64,000 bases of DNA. It comes from Streptomyces sp. NBC_01460 (GTDB lineage: Bacteria > Actinomycetota > Actinomycetes > Streptomycetales > Streptomycetaceae). The stretch spans positions 6,324,001-6,388,000 of the forward strand of contig NZ_CP109473.1 in NCBI RefSeq assembly GCF_036227405.1. The letters are read 5' to 3'. The position numbers and the translations under genes are program-made. Of this stretch, positions 25,401-32,764 are shown in pieces. The notes below the pieces were generated by a model that searched no databases, was not told the DNA's origin, and saw only the letters and a program-made list of their open reading frames with translations. Positions within the stretch are counted from its first letter, which is position 1; every line of letters begins with the position of its first letter.

Positions 25401-25826
25401 CTAGGCGGGCTGCGTGACGGGTGTTGCCGGAGCGGTCGCGATCTTGCGGGTCTCCCGCATGACCAGCAGGCCGTTGACCACCATCAGCGTCGCGGTCAGG
25501 CCGTGTACGCCGAGCGCTGTCGCCACGGAGCCGTGGTGGGCCAGCACGGTGGTCATGTCGCCGTACGCGGCGACGGCCTCCACCAGCAGCACCCAGCCCA
25601 GCGCCCGACGGTGGCCCGTCACCAGCAGGATGCCCAGGACCAGGGCCAGGACGACGTCGCGGATCCCCTTGACGATCAGGAAGCCGCCGCCGTCGCCGGA
25701 CGGCCAGCTCGGCAGGCCGAAGTTCGGTGCCGTCGTCTCCGGGCTCAGGATGAACTCCGTCCCGAACCAGAGGATGAAGAGGATGAAGGCGGCGGTCAGG
25801 AAGGTGTTGATCTTCTTCAGTGACAT
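25401..25826 (-). CDS. DUF4267-type four-helix membrane protein
   Basis: A 141-residue membrane protein with four predicted helices (FLTAAFILFILWFGTEFIL; KGIRDVVLALVLGILLVTG; ALGWVLLVEAVAAYGDMTTV; ATALGVHGLTATLMVVNGLL). The pattern of Gly, Asp and His in the loops (GIRD, GHRRALG, YGDM) fits the small DUF4267 family, whose role is unknown. AAGGAG lies 7-8 bases before the ATG at 25826. It is 75 bases downstream of another small membrane protein gene on the same strand; together they are divergent from a TetR regulator that probably controls them. Confidence 0.8.
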   Translation of the reverse strand: MSLKKINTFLTAAFILFILWFGTEFILSPETTAPNFGLPSWPSGDGGGFLIVKGIRDVVLALVLGILLVTGHRRALGWVLLVEAVAAYGDMTTVLAHHGSVATALGVHGLTATLMVVNGLLVMRETRKIATAPATPVTQPA

Positions 25827-25901
25827 GGTTCTTCTCCTTGTGGGTCTTCGTCCGCCTGGTGAGCTTCGGGGGTGCGTTCCCGGCTGCTGTGGGCCCTGGT
25901 G

Positions 25902-26348
25902 TCAGGCGAGGGCGGCGACCAGCAGGGCGAAGGCGGCGATGATGACGGCGACGCGGACGTAGTGGTAGCGGTCCCAGCGGGTCGTCTGCTGCTTCCAGTC
26001 GGCGGGCCGGTTCTCGGCGGTCCACGTCTTGCTCCGGTTGTTGATCGGGACGAGCAGCAGGATCGACATGATCACGCTGATGATCAGCAGCGCGCCGCCG
26101 ATGACGACGAGGCCCGCGCCGTCTTGCTGCCATCCGGTGACGGCCCAGATCGCGACGAGGACGAGCGAGCCGATGTACCAGAACGGCATCACGGCGCCGA
26201 GCATCCGGCCTCCGTGGGCGCGGCCGGCTTGGCCGCTGTCCTCCGGGAGGGCGTTGAAGATCGGGTTCATGACAAAGGCGACGGAGAACTCCACCCCCAC
26301 CATCACTCCGACGACCACGGTGGTGACGACCTCAAGTGTGTTGAGCAT
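25902..26348 (-). CDS. DUF1772-type four-helix membrane protein
   Basis: A 148-residue membrane protein of the DUF1772/anthrone-oxygenase-like family: VTTVVVGVMVGVEFSVAFVM, then NPIFNALPEDSG, a second helix FWYIGSLVLVAIWAVTGW, the third IGGALLIISVIMSILLLV, the loop PINNRSKTW, and a last helix VRVAVIIAAFALLVAALA. The PINN motif after helix 3 is characteristic. ATG 26348 has AAAGGG 5 bases upstream. Some members support anthrone oxidation in polyketide pathways, but most are uncharacterised, and no polyketide gene is nearby. The control region shared with the TetR gene carries three CTAG-type palindromes. Confidence 0.82.
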   Translation of the reverse strand: MLNTLEVVTTVVVGVMVGVEFSVAFVMNPIFNALPEDSGQAGRAHGGRMLGAVMPFWYIGSLVLVAIWAVTGWQQDGAGLVVIGGALLIISVIMSILLLVPINNRSKTWTAENRPADWKQQTTRWDRYHYVRVAVIIAAFALLVAALA

Positions 26349-26365
26349 GATGACCCTTTCGGAAT

Positions 26366-26429
26366 CTAGTGCTGCTAGCCGATGTGGCAACGCTAGTACT
26401 AGTGCCGTTCAGTTGTCTAGCGGTGCTAG
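26366..26429. promoter_or_regulatory. Triple CTAG operator between membrane-protein genes and tetR
   Basis: Six CTAG tetranucleotides lie in 64 bases, arranged as three pairs: 26366-26378 (CTAGTGCTGCTAG), 26393-26402 (CTAGTACTAG) and 26417-26429 (CTAGCGGTGCTAG). CTAG is rare in high-GC genomes, so this is very unlikely by chance. The position between divergent starts suggests binding of the TetR dimer. TAGGGT (26427-26432) lies 6 bases before the tetR ATG, so that transcript may be leaderless. Confidence 0.7.
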
Positions 26430-26438
26430 GGTCGAATC

Positions 26439-27017
26439 ATGTCGGTACAGGAACGCAAGGAGCGCGAGCGGGCGGAACGCGAGCGCCTCATCGTGGCCAC
26501 GGCCCGCGAACTCGCGGAGCAGCAGGGCTGGGGCGCGGTCACCACCCGTCGGCTCGCCGAGCGCATCGAATACAGCCAGCCCGTCCTCTACAGCCACTTC
26601 CGCGGCAAACGGGAGATCATCGGCGCCGTCGCCCTGGAGGGCGCCGCCGAGCTGGCCGTGGTGGTGCGCGACGCGACCGCCGCCGCGGATGGCCCTCGTG
26701 CCCGGGTCGCCGCCCTGGCCCGCGCTTATCTGGACTTCGCCGAGCGCAACCCGGCGGTCTACGACGCCATCTTCCAGCTCGACGGCGGTCTGGCGTTCGC
26801 GCGCGAGGACACCCCGGCACCTCTCAAGGACGCCTTCGCCGCGCTGTTGGAGAGCCTCGGCGAAGTCGCCGGGGAGGGGGTCGACCCGGGGCTCTTCACC
26901 GAGACGTTCTGGGCGTCCCTGCACGGGCTGGCCACCCTGACCCGGGCCGGACGACTGCTGCCGGAGGGCACCGAGCAGTGGGTGGAGCTGCTGGTGGACC
27001 GGCTCGCCATCGTCTGA
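26439..27017 (+). CDS. TetR-family regulator
   Basis: A 192-residue repressor. Residues 1-60 are a TetR helix-turn-helix: ARELAEQQGWGAVTTRRLAE, then YSQPVLYSHFRGKREIIGAV. The C-terminal part has the WHG pattern (LFTETFWASLHGLATLTRAG) of the subgroup whose members control small membrane proteins and monooxygenases. The ATG at 26439 follows a TAGGGT box by 6 bases with no Shine-Dalgarno sequence, which suggests a leaderless mRNA. It is divergent from two small membrane protein genes, and the CTAG operators between them are the obvious target. The ligand is unknown. Confidence 0.9.
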   Translation: MSVQERKERERAERERLIVATARELAEQQGWGAVTTRRLAERIEYSQPVLYSHFRGKREIIGAVALEGAAELAVVVRDATAAADGPRARVAALARAYLDFAERNPAVYDAIFQLDGGLAFAREDTPAPLKDAFAALLESLGEVAGEGVDPGLFTETFWASLHGLATLTRAGRLLPEGTEQWVELLVDRLAIV

Positions 27018-27054
27018 CGCACCGTCCAGGCGGGCACGCGACCGGGGTTTCCGG

Positions 27055-27106
27055 GCCCGTCTGCCCGCGTGTGGCACCGGACGTGGTCACACGCGGGCAG
27101 ACGGGC
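27055..27106 (+). terminator. Perfect 19-bp stem terminator of tetR
   Basis: Arms 27055-27073 and 27088-27106 are perfect inverted complements with a 14-base loop, starting 38 bases after the TetR stop. Confidence 0.85.
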
Positions 27107-27194
27107 GCAGTGTGAGAACCTTCCGGAATCTCCCTTGATCGCGACGTGGATCCCGCCGGTAAAGTCGGCTAGGACGGTGTCTCTTGGGGGAGTG

Positions 27195-27917
27195 ATGACG
27201 GCAGTGGATGCAGTGCCCATAGTCTTCGTTCACGGGACGCGTTTCAGCGCCGGACAGTGGAGCATGCAGCTTGCCGCGCTCCGGGACGAATTCCCGGTGA
27301 TCGCCATCGACCTGCCCGGCCACGGGGACCGCTCCGCTCAGCCCTGGAGCCTGAGCGCGGCGACGGAGATCATCTCTTCTGCGGTGGACTCGCTCGACCA
27401 TGGGCCGGCCCTGGTCGTGGGGCACTCGCTCGGCGGATACGCCTCACTGGAGTTCGCGCGGCGCTGTCCGGAACAACTGCGCGGAATGATCCTCGCGGGA
27501 GCCAGTGCCTCCACCCGCGGTCTCCGGGCAGTGCCCTATCGCCTGGTCGCCGGACTGGTCCCTCGTATGCCTGCAGATCGCCTGACCCGGTGGAACGACC
27601 GGTTGCTGCGGCGGCTTTACCCACGGGACGTGGTGGAGGCAACCCTCCGTGCCGGCTACGCCTTCCATACCCTGCCGGCGGCCTGGGGAGACGTACTCGG
27701 ACGCTTCGACGCGGGGGCGATGCGTCACGTGAAGGCTCCGGTCCTGATCCTGAACGGCGAGAAGGACGCCGTCTTCCGCGCAGGGGAGGCGGACTTCGCC
27801 CGCGCACATCCCCACGCGCGCGTCGAACTGATCCCGCGGGCACGGCACCTCGCGAACTTCGACGATCCAGATGCCTTCACTGATGCCGTCCGCCGCTTCG
27901 CGCGCCAGCTCCCCTGA
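27195..27917 (+). CDS. Alpha/beta hydrolase
   Basis: A 240-residue alpha/beta-hydrolase of the small monomeric type. The oxyanion-hole motif is VFVHGTRFSAGQW, the nucleophile elbow GHSLGG near residue 76-81 (Ser78), the acid in LNGEKDAVF near 190 and the His in RARHLANFDDP near 219. All three catalytic residues are visible. Start ATG 27195 is near a GGGGGAG, only 2-3 bases away, so GTG 27204 could also be used. The gene stands alone. The substrate is unknown; relatives include esterases, haloperoxidase-like enzymes and epoxide hydrolases. Confidence 0.88.
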   Translation: MTAVDAVPIVFVHGTRFSAGQWSMQLAALRDEFPVIAIDLPGHGDRSAQPWSLSAATEIISSAVDSLDHGPALVVGHSLGGYASLEFARRCPEQLRGMILAGASASTRGLRAVPYRLVAGLVPRMPADRLTRWNDRLLRRLYPRDVVEATLRAGYAFHTLPAAWGDVLGRFDAGAMRHVKAPVLILNGEKDAVFRAGEADFARAHPHARVELIPRARHLANFDDPDAFTDAVRRFARQLP

Positions 27918-27990
27918 ATCCGACAACGATGCGACGTGAGGCAGTGTCGGCTACGCCCCGCGCCGGACGGGTCCGGGGTGTGGGTGAGGG

Positions 27991-28176
27991 TCAGCCCTGG
28001 ACGGCGTAGGTGACGAAGGCGCGCCATGCGGTCGGGGAGAGGGTGAGTTCAGGGCTCAGCTGGACCTTGGAGTCGCGGACGTGTATCACCTGTGTGCCCT
28101 CCGCCACCTCGATGCAGCTGTCTCCTTCGGAGCCGCTGTAACTGCTCTTGTGCCAGGCCAGTTGGGACGTGCTCAT
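27991..28176 (-). CDS. DUF397 protein
   Basis: A 61-residue protein of the actinobacterial DUF397 family (AWHKSSYSGSEGDSCIEVAE, VIHVRDSKVQLSPELTLSPT, WRAFVTYAVQG). Members are small acidic partners of Scr1-type regulators in streptomycete development and antibiotic control, a toxin-antitoxin-like pairing. Its ATG overlaps the stop of the regulator gene by four bases (ATGA), so translation is coupled. Confidence 0.9.
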   Translation of the reverse strand: MSTSQLAWHKSSYSGSEGDSCIEVAEGTQVIHVRDSKVQLSPELTLSPTAWRAFVTYAVQG

Positions 28177-29060
28177 AGCGCTCCTCGCATTCGCTTCAGC
28201 AGGCTGCAAGAGTCGTCGGGCGTCAGGGCCTGCGAGCGCAGTTTCGCATACCGCTGTTGGAGGACGCTGATCTCCTTTGGGACGGTGATCAGGCGGCCGT
28301 TCTTCTGGCCCTCGGAGTATCCGAACCAGCGGTTGTCGGGTGTCTCGGCCAATTGCAGAGGCCCATCCATCCCTGCGTGCGACGGCTGTCGCAGCGGCAT
28401 GACCTGAAACTCCACGTTCCAGTTCCGCTCGATCAACTCCAGCAGTCGGTCGAACTGTTCCCGCGTCACCGCTTCCCCGCCCGTCCACCTCTCCAGCACC
28501 GCCTGCTCCACGATGAAGCTGAACGCGGTCGGCGGCCTCCGCGTCATCGCCAGCAGTTCCTGCCTGGCCAGCCGCGCCGCGATCCGGTTCTCCAGCTCGT
28601 CCGGGTCGGGCAGCGGTGGTGCGTCCAGCGAGACGGCTCGCGCGTACGCCTCGGTCTGCAACAGGCCCGGGATCACCCGGCATTCGTACGTGTACAGGCT
28701 GATCGCCGTCGTCTCCACCCGCGCCCACTGCCGGAACCAACTCGCCAGCCCCGCCTGCCGGGACAGATGCGGAGCGGCCTTCCGCAGCGCTCCCGTATTT
28801 CCGAGCGCCGCCTCCGCGCGTTCCACGAAGTCGTGGTCCGGCATCCGGCGGCCCTGCTCGATCGAGGCGACCGTGTGCTTGGAGAAGCGCACCTGGTCGG
28901 CGAACTCCTCGCGCGTGAGGCCCGCGTGTTCTCGCAGGGCCTGGACGACCGCGCCGAACGTACGCAGGCTGTCCGACACTCCGGGCTCGGTTCCGGTTCC
29001 CGCGCCGGTGCCTCCCGCCGCCGCATCCGCAGCGCCGTCGTCCATGTTCTCGTAGGCCAC
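28173..29060 (-). CDS. Scr1-type helix-turn-helix regulator (DUF5753)
   Basis: A 295-residue XRE-type DNA-binding protein. The helix-turn-helix is at about residues 35-80 (LREHAGLTREEFADQVRFSK, TVASIEQGRRMPDHDFVERA). The remainder is the DUF5753 domain (YECRVIPGLLQTEAYARAV, PTAFSFIVEQAVLERWTGG, EFQVMPLRQPSHAGMDGPLQ), which usually binds the partner DUF397 protein. GTG 29060 is used as start, with GAAAGG about 8 bases upstream. The DUF397 gene follows with an ATGA overlap. Such pairs are numerous in Streptomyces, and their targets are generally their own promoters and distant developmental genes. Confidence 0.9.
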   Translation of the reverse strand: MAYENMDDGAADAAAGGTGAGTGTEPGVSDSLRTFGAVVQALREHAGLTREEFADQVRFSKHTVASIEQGRRMPDHDFVERAEAALGNTGALRKAAPHLSRQAGLASWFRQWARVETTAISLYTYECRVIPGLLQTEAYARAVSLDAPPLPDPDELENRIAARLARQELLAMTRRPPTAFSFIVEQAVLERWTGGEAVTREQFDRLLELIERNWNVEFQVMPLRQPSHAGMDGPLQLAETPDNRWFGYSEGQKNGRLITVPKEISVLQQRYAKLRSQALTPDDSCSLLKRMRGAL

Positions 29061-29590
29061 CGCTGGCCACCTTTCGCGCGTACCCGCCCCCGCCGTGCCG
29101 CTTCTGACTCCGTCGCACCGGCACACCCGTGGATGCGAGACGCTGGCGACTGAGTGTGTGCGTGCGATCTCATAGCGTACGCGCGGCAAGGGTGGTGCGA
29201 TGTGTGTTCGCTCCACGCGCGGGGCTGTCGCCCGCCTGCTCCGGAGCTCGTGTCCCGAGTCTCGGGGTTCGAGCGCCGTACGCCGCCCTGTCACTCGTTC
29301 GGGGGTGCGGGAGGGGTGTGCGGGCCGACGCTTGAGCTCCGAGTTCCGAGGGTCGGGCTGCGAGGTTCGAGATGCGAGCGGTGTTGTTCATCCGGGAGGT
29401 AGGTAGGGGGGTTGGGAGAAACCTCTCCCCCTCCCCGCCCCGTCACGGCCAGCAAGTATGACTCATTGTGGGCGAGTTGCGGCGGAGAGTCGCGGCTGCT
29501 TACGGTGCCCTCAACGCATCGACCCCGACGCGGTGTTAGGCGCACCGGCCGGGGTCTGACCCAAGATCGACCCCTTAGAAAGACGATCTC
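29061..29590. other. Intergenic region, no gene seen
   Basis: About 530 bases between the divergent Scr1-type regulator and the winged-helix protein. Base composition is less coding-like, with runs such as GAGGTAGGTAGGGGGGTTGG near 29396-29415. No RNA gene, repeat or clear promoter is recognised. The region must contain both promoters. Confidence 0.4.
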
Positions 29591-30616
29591 GTGGCTATCC
29601 AGCACCCTAGCTCCGCGTTGCCCGCCCCCGCAGCCTCACGTCCGTACCGCGCGGCTCCCTCCGGCTACGGCAAGCAGTCCGTTCCCGGCCAGGAGCAGGC
29701 CCGCCGAGACGACTTCGCCTTCCTCCCGGAACGTGAGCGGTATGTCGCCGGGTATATCGACCGCCTGCCCGACGGCGCCGCGATGGACATCAAGTCGCTG
29801 GCCAAGGACCTGCCCCTGTACGGCCAGATGGCCATCGGTACCGCCCTGCGCGCCCTCGCGGTGGCCGGGCACCTGCGGCGCGTGCGCTGCCGGGTGGCGG
29901 GGGAGGGGCAGTGCCGATGGGTGACGCTCACCTACTGGTCGCGTGCGGCCCGCGACAACGCATGGTGGGCCGCACAGCTCGCAGGCGGAACCACCGTGCC
30001 GGAGCAGGCGCCCGAGCCCTTCGCCGCGCCGGTTGTACCCCCTCAGCGCGGTGCGGAGGTGGACACCACGGCGTTGCCCTCCCTGAAACCGCCGCAGCCC
30101 CCGGTGCCGGAGAGCGGGCCTGACATGGGCGGCCCGCATCCCTCTGAGGCCCCTTCCCCCGCCTACCTCGTTCTCGCCGAACTGGGCCGCCACGAAAACC
30201 GCTTGGCGCTCTCCGCAGCCGACTGCGCCGTCCTGGAACCACTCGCCGCCGCCTGGTTCGCGCGCGGTGTCGGCGCCGACTACGTGACCTCGGCACTCAC
30301 CGCCGGGCTCCCCGAGCGGATCGGGTCCCCCGTCGGCCTGGTGCGCCGCCGCCTCACCGACAAGATGCCGCCCCACCTGCCCGCCGCACCGGGACCGGCT
30401 TCGGGCCCGCCAGGTGTTCCCGTGCGCGGCCTCTTGGTCGAGTGCGCCGAGTGTGGTCGACCAGGCCCGGCCGGGGCACTCCCGGACGGCCTCTGCCGCC
30501 CTTGTCACGCCGTGCTCCAGAAGCCGGAATCGTCCGACCGGACGCCCCCGGAGCAGGTCGAACGCGATGTCCCGGCCCTCGTCGCCGGCCTCCGCAACCT
30601 GATGCGTACGCCCTGA
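29591..30616 (+). CDS. Winged-helix (MarR-like) protein with C-terminal zinc-finger-like motif
   Basis: A 341-residue putative DNA-binding protein. Residues 40-120 form a winged helix (ERYVAGYIDRLPDGAAMDIK, IGTALRALAVAGHLRRVRCR, WVTLTYWSR), resembling MarR-like proteins that recur in Streptomyces. The middle holds a Pro-rich linker and a helical block (LVLAELGRHENRLALSAADC, AVLEPLAAAWFARGVGADYV). Near the C-terminus CAECGRPGPAGALPDGLCRP followed by CH gives a CxxC...CxxC pattern that could bind zinc. The start is GTG 29591, behind an AGAAAGA that is a weak ribosome-binding site. It is convergent with the ketosynthase gene. Targets unknown. Confidence 0.75.
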   Translation: MAIQHPSSALPAPAASRPYRAAPSGYGKQSVPGQEQARRDDFAFLPERERYVAGYIDRLPDGAAMDIKSLAKDLPLYGQMAIGTALRALAVAGHLRRVRCRVAGEGQCRWVTLTYWSRAARDNAWWAAQLAGGTTVPEQAPEPFAAPVVPPQRGAEVDTTALPSLKPPQPPVPESGPDMGGPHPSEAPSPAYLVLAELGRHENRLALSAADCAVLEPLAAAWFARGVGADYVTSALTAGLPERIGSPVGLVRRRLTDKMPPHLPAAPGPASGPPGVPVRGLLVECAECGRPGPAGALPDGLCRPCHAVLQKPESSDRTPPEQVERDVPALVAGLRNLMRTP

Positions 30617-30640
30617 GCCGTCGTACGTGCGCATCGCCAC

Positions 30641-30657
30641 CGGAAGGGGGGCTTCCG
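30641..30657. terminator. Small hairpin between convergent genes
   Basis: CGGAAG (30641-30646) and CTTCCG (30652-30657) with a five-G loop, between the convergent winged-helix and ketosynthase genes. Short stem; a weak bidirectional terminator at best. Confidence 0.35.
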
Positions 30658-30689
30658 CCCGGCCTCCTCATCGAGCCGTACGGTCGTCG

Positions 30690-31904
30690 TCACTCGGTGA
30701 AGACGAGACTGACGTTGTGTCCGCCGAACCCGAACGAGTTGGCCAGAGCGGCGGACCACTGTCCGGTTCGCCGCTCACCACGCACCACGTCCAGTTCCAC
30801 GCGCGGGTCGAGCGCGTCGAGGTTGCGCGTGGCCGGAACCGTGCCTTCCCTGAGGGCGAACAGAGCGGCCATGGCGCCGACCGTTCCGGACGCGCCCATC
30901 ATGTGACCCGTCATCGACTTCGTCGCCGTCACCACGGCATGGTTGCCGATGGCCCGGCCGATGGCCTCCGCCTCCGCGAGGTCACCGGACTCCGTGGAGG
31001 TGGCGTGCGCGTGCACGATCCCGATGTCCGCCGGGGTCAGGCCGGCGTCGCGCAACGCCAGCTCCATGGCGAAGGCCTGGCCTTCCGCGTCGGACGCCGT
31101 GATGTGCTTCGCGCTTGAACTCACGGCACTGCCGGCCAGCGTGCCGTAGGCACGTGCTCCACGGGCCCGGGCGAACTCGGCGCGTTCGAGCACCATCATC
31201 CCCGCGCCCTCGCCCATGACGAACCCGGACCGCTCGACGTCGAACGGGCGGGACACGCTCTCCGGGTCCACGGACCGTGTCGACAGGGCCTTCATCTGTG
31301 CGAACGCCGCGATGGTGAAGGGGTGGAGGCATGCCTCCACCCCTCCTGCGACGACCACGTCCGCCCGCCCGCTGCGAATCAGGTCCTGCCCCAGGGCGAG
31401 TGCCTCCGCTCCGGACGCGCAGGCACTCACCGGCGTTCTGGCGCCGCCCCTCGCGCCCAGGTCCATGCTCACCCGGGCAGCCGGTCCGTTGGGCATCAGC
31501 ATGGGGACCGCGAACGGCGAGAGCCGTCGAATCCCGGCGCGCTCGAAGGCGTCGTCCTGGTCCAGCGTGGTGAGGACACCGCCGGTCCCCGTGCCGATGA
31601 CGACGGCCAGTCGTTCCGGTTCGGCCTGTGGAGCACCGGCGTCCTGCCAGGCTTCGCGCGCGCTGAGGACGGCGACCTGCTCACCGCGGTCCAGCTTTCT
31701 GGCCTCGGTCCTCGGAAACAGGGAGGCGGGGTCGACCGTGAGGCCGGCCGCGACATGTACGGGTAGGTCCGCGGCCCAGTCCTCCTCCAGGAAGCGCACC
31801 CCCGACCTGCCGTCCAGCAGCCCCGACCACGACGACGGCGCATCGGCCCCCAACGGCGTCATCGCACCGACGCCCGTCACCAGCACACGACCGTTGCGGG
31901 TCAC
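30690..31904 (-). CDS. Beta-ketoacyl-ACP synthase II (FabF-like)
   Basis: A 404-residue thiolase-fold condensing enzyme that extends acyl chains on acyl carrier protein. The active-site Cys is in VSACASGAEAL near residue 160, the first His in HAHATSTESGD near 299 and the Lys/His pair in KSMTGHMMGAS near 331-336. The C-terminus has NSFGFGGHN. The first His motif reads HATST where housekeeping FabF usually has HGTST, and no acyl carrier protein, ketoreductase or other fatty-acid gene is adjacent, so this is probably an accessory copy. GTG 31904 has GGGAGG 5 bases upstream. It may serve a lipid or secondary-metabolite pathway. Confidence 0.9.
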   Translation of the reverse strand: MTRNGRVLVTGVGAMTPLGADAPSSWSGLLDGRSGVRFLEEDWAADLPVHVAAGLTVDPASLFPRTEARKLDRGEQVAVLSAREAWQDAGAPQAEPERLAVVIGTGTGGVLTTLDQDDAFERAGIRRLSPFAVPMLMPNGPAARVSMDLGARGGARTPVSACASGAEALALGQDLIRSGRADVVVAGGVEACLHPFTIAAFAQMKALSTRSVDPESVSRPFDVERSGFVMGEGAGMMVLERAEFARARGARAYGTLAGSAVSSSAKHITASDAEGQAFAMELALRDAGLTPADIGIVHAHATSTESGDLAEAEAIGRAIGNHAVVTATKSMTGHMMGASGTVGAMAALFALREGTVPATRNLDALDPRVELDVVRGERRTGQWSAALANSFGFGGHNVSLVFTE

Positions 31905-32193
31905 ACGAGCCTCCCTGATTTGTGAAGTTGCTACATAGTGCCTGGCTTGCCTACAGGGGGATCATGGCAGCGTTCAGAAGGAAAATCAGGAGAGGAGTCG
32001 ACCGATTTGCAGGAGAGAGGTTGTTCGGTCTGGACAATCACTCGGCTTGAGGTCATGACGCCGTGACGCCGGAGGTGGTCGGCCCGGCGCCACGCCCGGT
32101 GTCGCGTACCGGGCGCCCGGAAGGGGCGTACGCCGATGCGGCGTACGCGCGTCGCCGCTGGTGAAGGGGGGTGGGCGCCGTCATCGTGGGCGC

Positions 32194-32652
32194 ATGAACG
32201 CACTGTCCGTCACCGTGACCGGTCGAGCACTGCCCCTCACGGGTGTGTTCGTCCAGCGCTTCAGCTCCACTCCACGTGGCGCCCGCCTCGCCCGCCGGCT
32301 CGTGCTGCACCAGCTCGACACATGGGGCGTGCCGCACGGCAGTGAGGCGTCCGACACCGCCGCCCTGCTCGTCGCTGAGCTCGCGGCCAACGCCGTCACC
32401 CACGGCTGCGTCCCTGGAAGGGACTTCGAGGTCACCGTCGCGATCCGTGGCCGGACCCTGTGTATCGCGGTGTCCGACGCCCGGGGGGAACGACGGCCTC
32501 CCGCCCCGGGCGAGCTCCACCCCTCGACGCCGCCGCTGGCGGAGGGCGGCCGGGGTCTGCTCCTGGTGGCGGCGCTCGCCGACCGGTGGGACGTCCTCGA
32601 CCGCGCGCCCGTGGGCAAGACGATCGTGGCCGAGCTGGACCTGCCGCACTGA
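32194..32652 (+). CDS. Anti-sigma-factor-kinase-like ATPase (RsbW type)
   Basis: A 152-residue HATPase domain protein, one of the many small GHKL kinases of Streptomyces. Motifs are the N box LVAELAANAVTHG, the G1 box VSDARGERRP and the G2 box EGGRGLLLVAALADRW. Members phosphorylate anti-sigma-factor antagonists or bind sigma factors. No sigma factor or STAS-domain partner is adjacent, so it is an orphan. ATG 32194 is chosen over 32161; neither has a strong ribosome-binding site. A tandem repeat starts one base after its stop codon. Confidence 0.88.
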   Translation: MNALSVTVTGRALPLTGVFVQRFSSTPRGARLARRLVLHQLDTWGVPHGSEASDTAALLVAELAANAVTHGCVPGRDFEVTVAIRGRTLCIAVSDARGERRPPAPGELHPSTPPLAEGGRGLLLVAALADRWDVLDRAPVGKTIVAELDLPH

Positions 32653-32653
32653 C

Positions 32654-32755
32654 GCCGGCGACGGCGGCTGGGACCGTAGGCGTCGGTGCCGGCGACGGCA
32701 GCTGGGACCGTAGCCGTCGGTGCAGGCGACGGCAGCCGCGACCGTACCCGTCGGC
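32654..32755. repeat. Three tandem 34-bp repeats
   Basis: Units 32654-32687, 32688-32721 and 32722-32755 follow each other without spacers. Units 1 and 2 differ at two positions; unit 3 is more diverged. Each junction can fold (for example GCCGTCG and CGACGGC around a 7-base loop at 32713-32733). They fill the gap between two convergent genes, so they may act as a bidirectional terminator as well as being a repeat. Confidence 0.85.
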
Positions 32756-32764
32756 ACCGGCGGA

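Noticed and set aside
32654..32755. Possible CRISPR array
   Set aside because: The 34-bp repeats have no spacers between them, the copies diverge progressively, and no cas-like gene is nearby. It is a simple tandem repeat.
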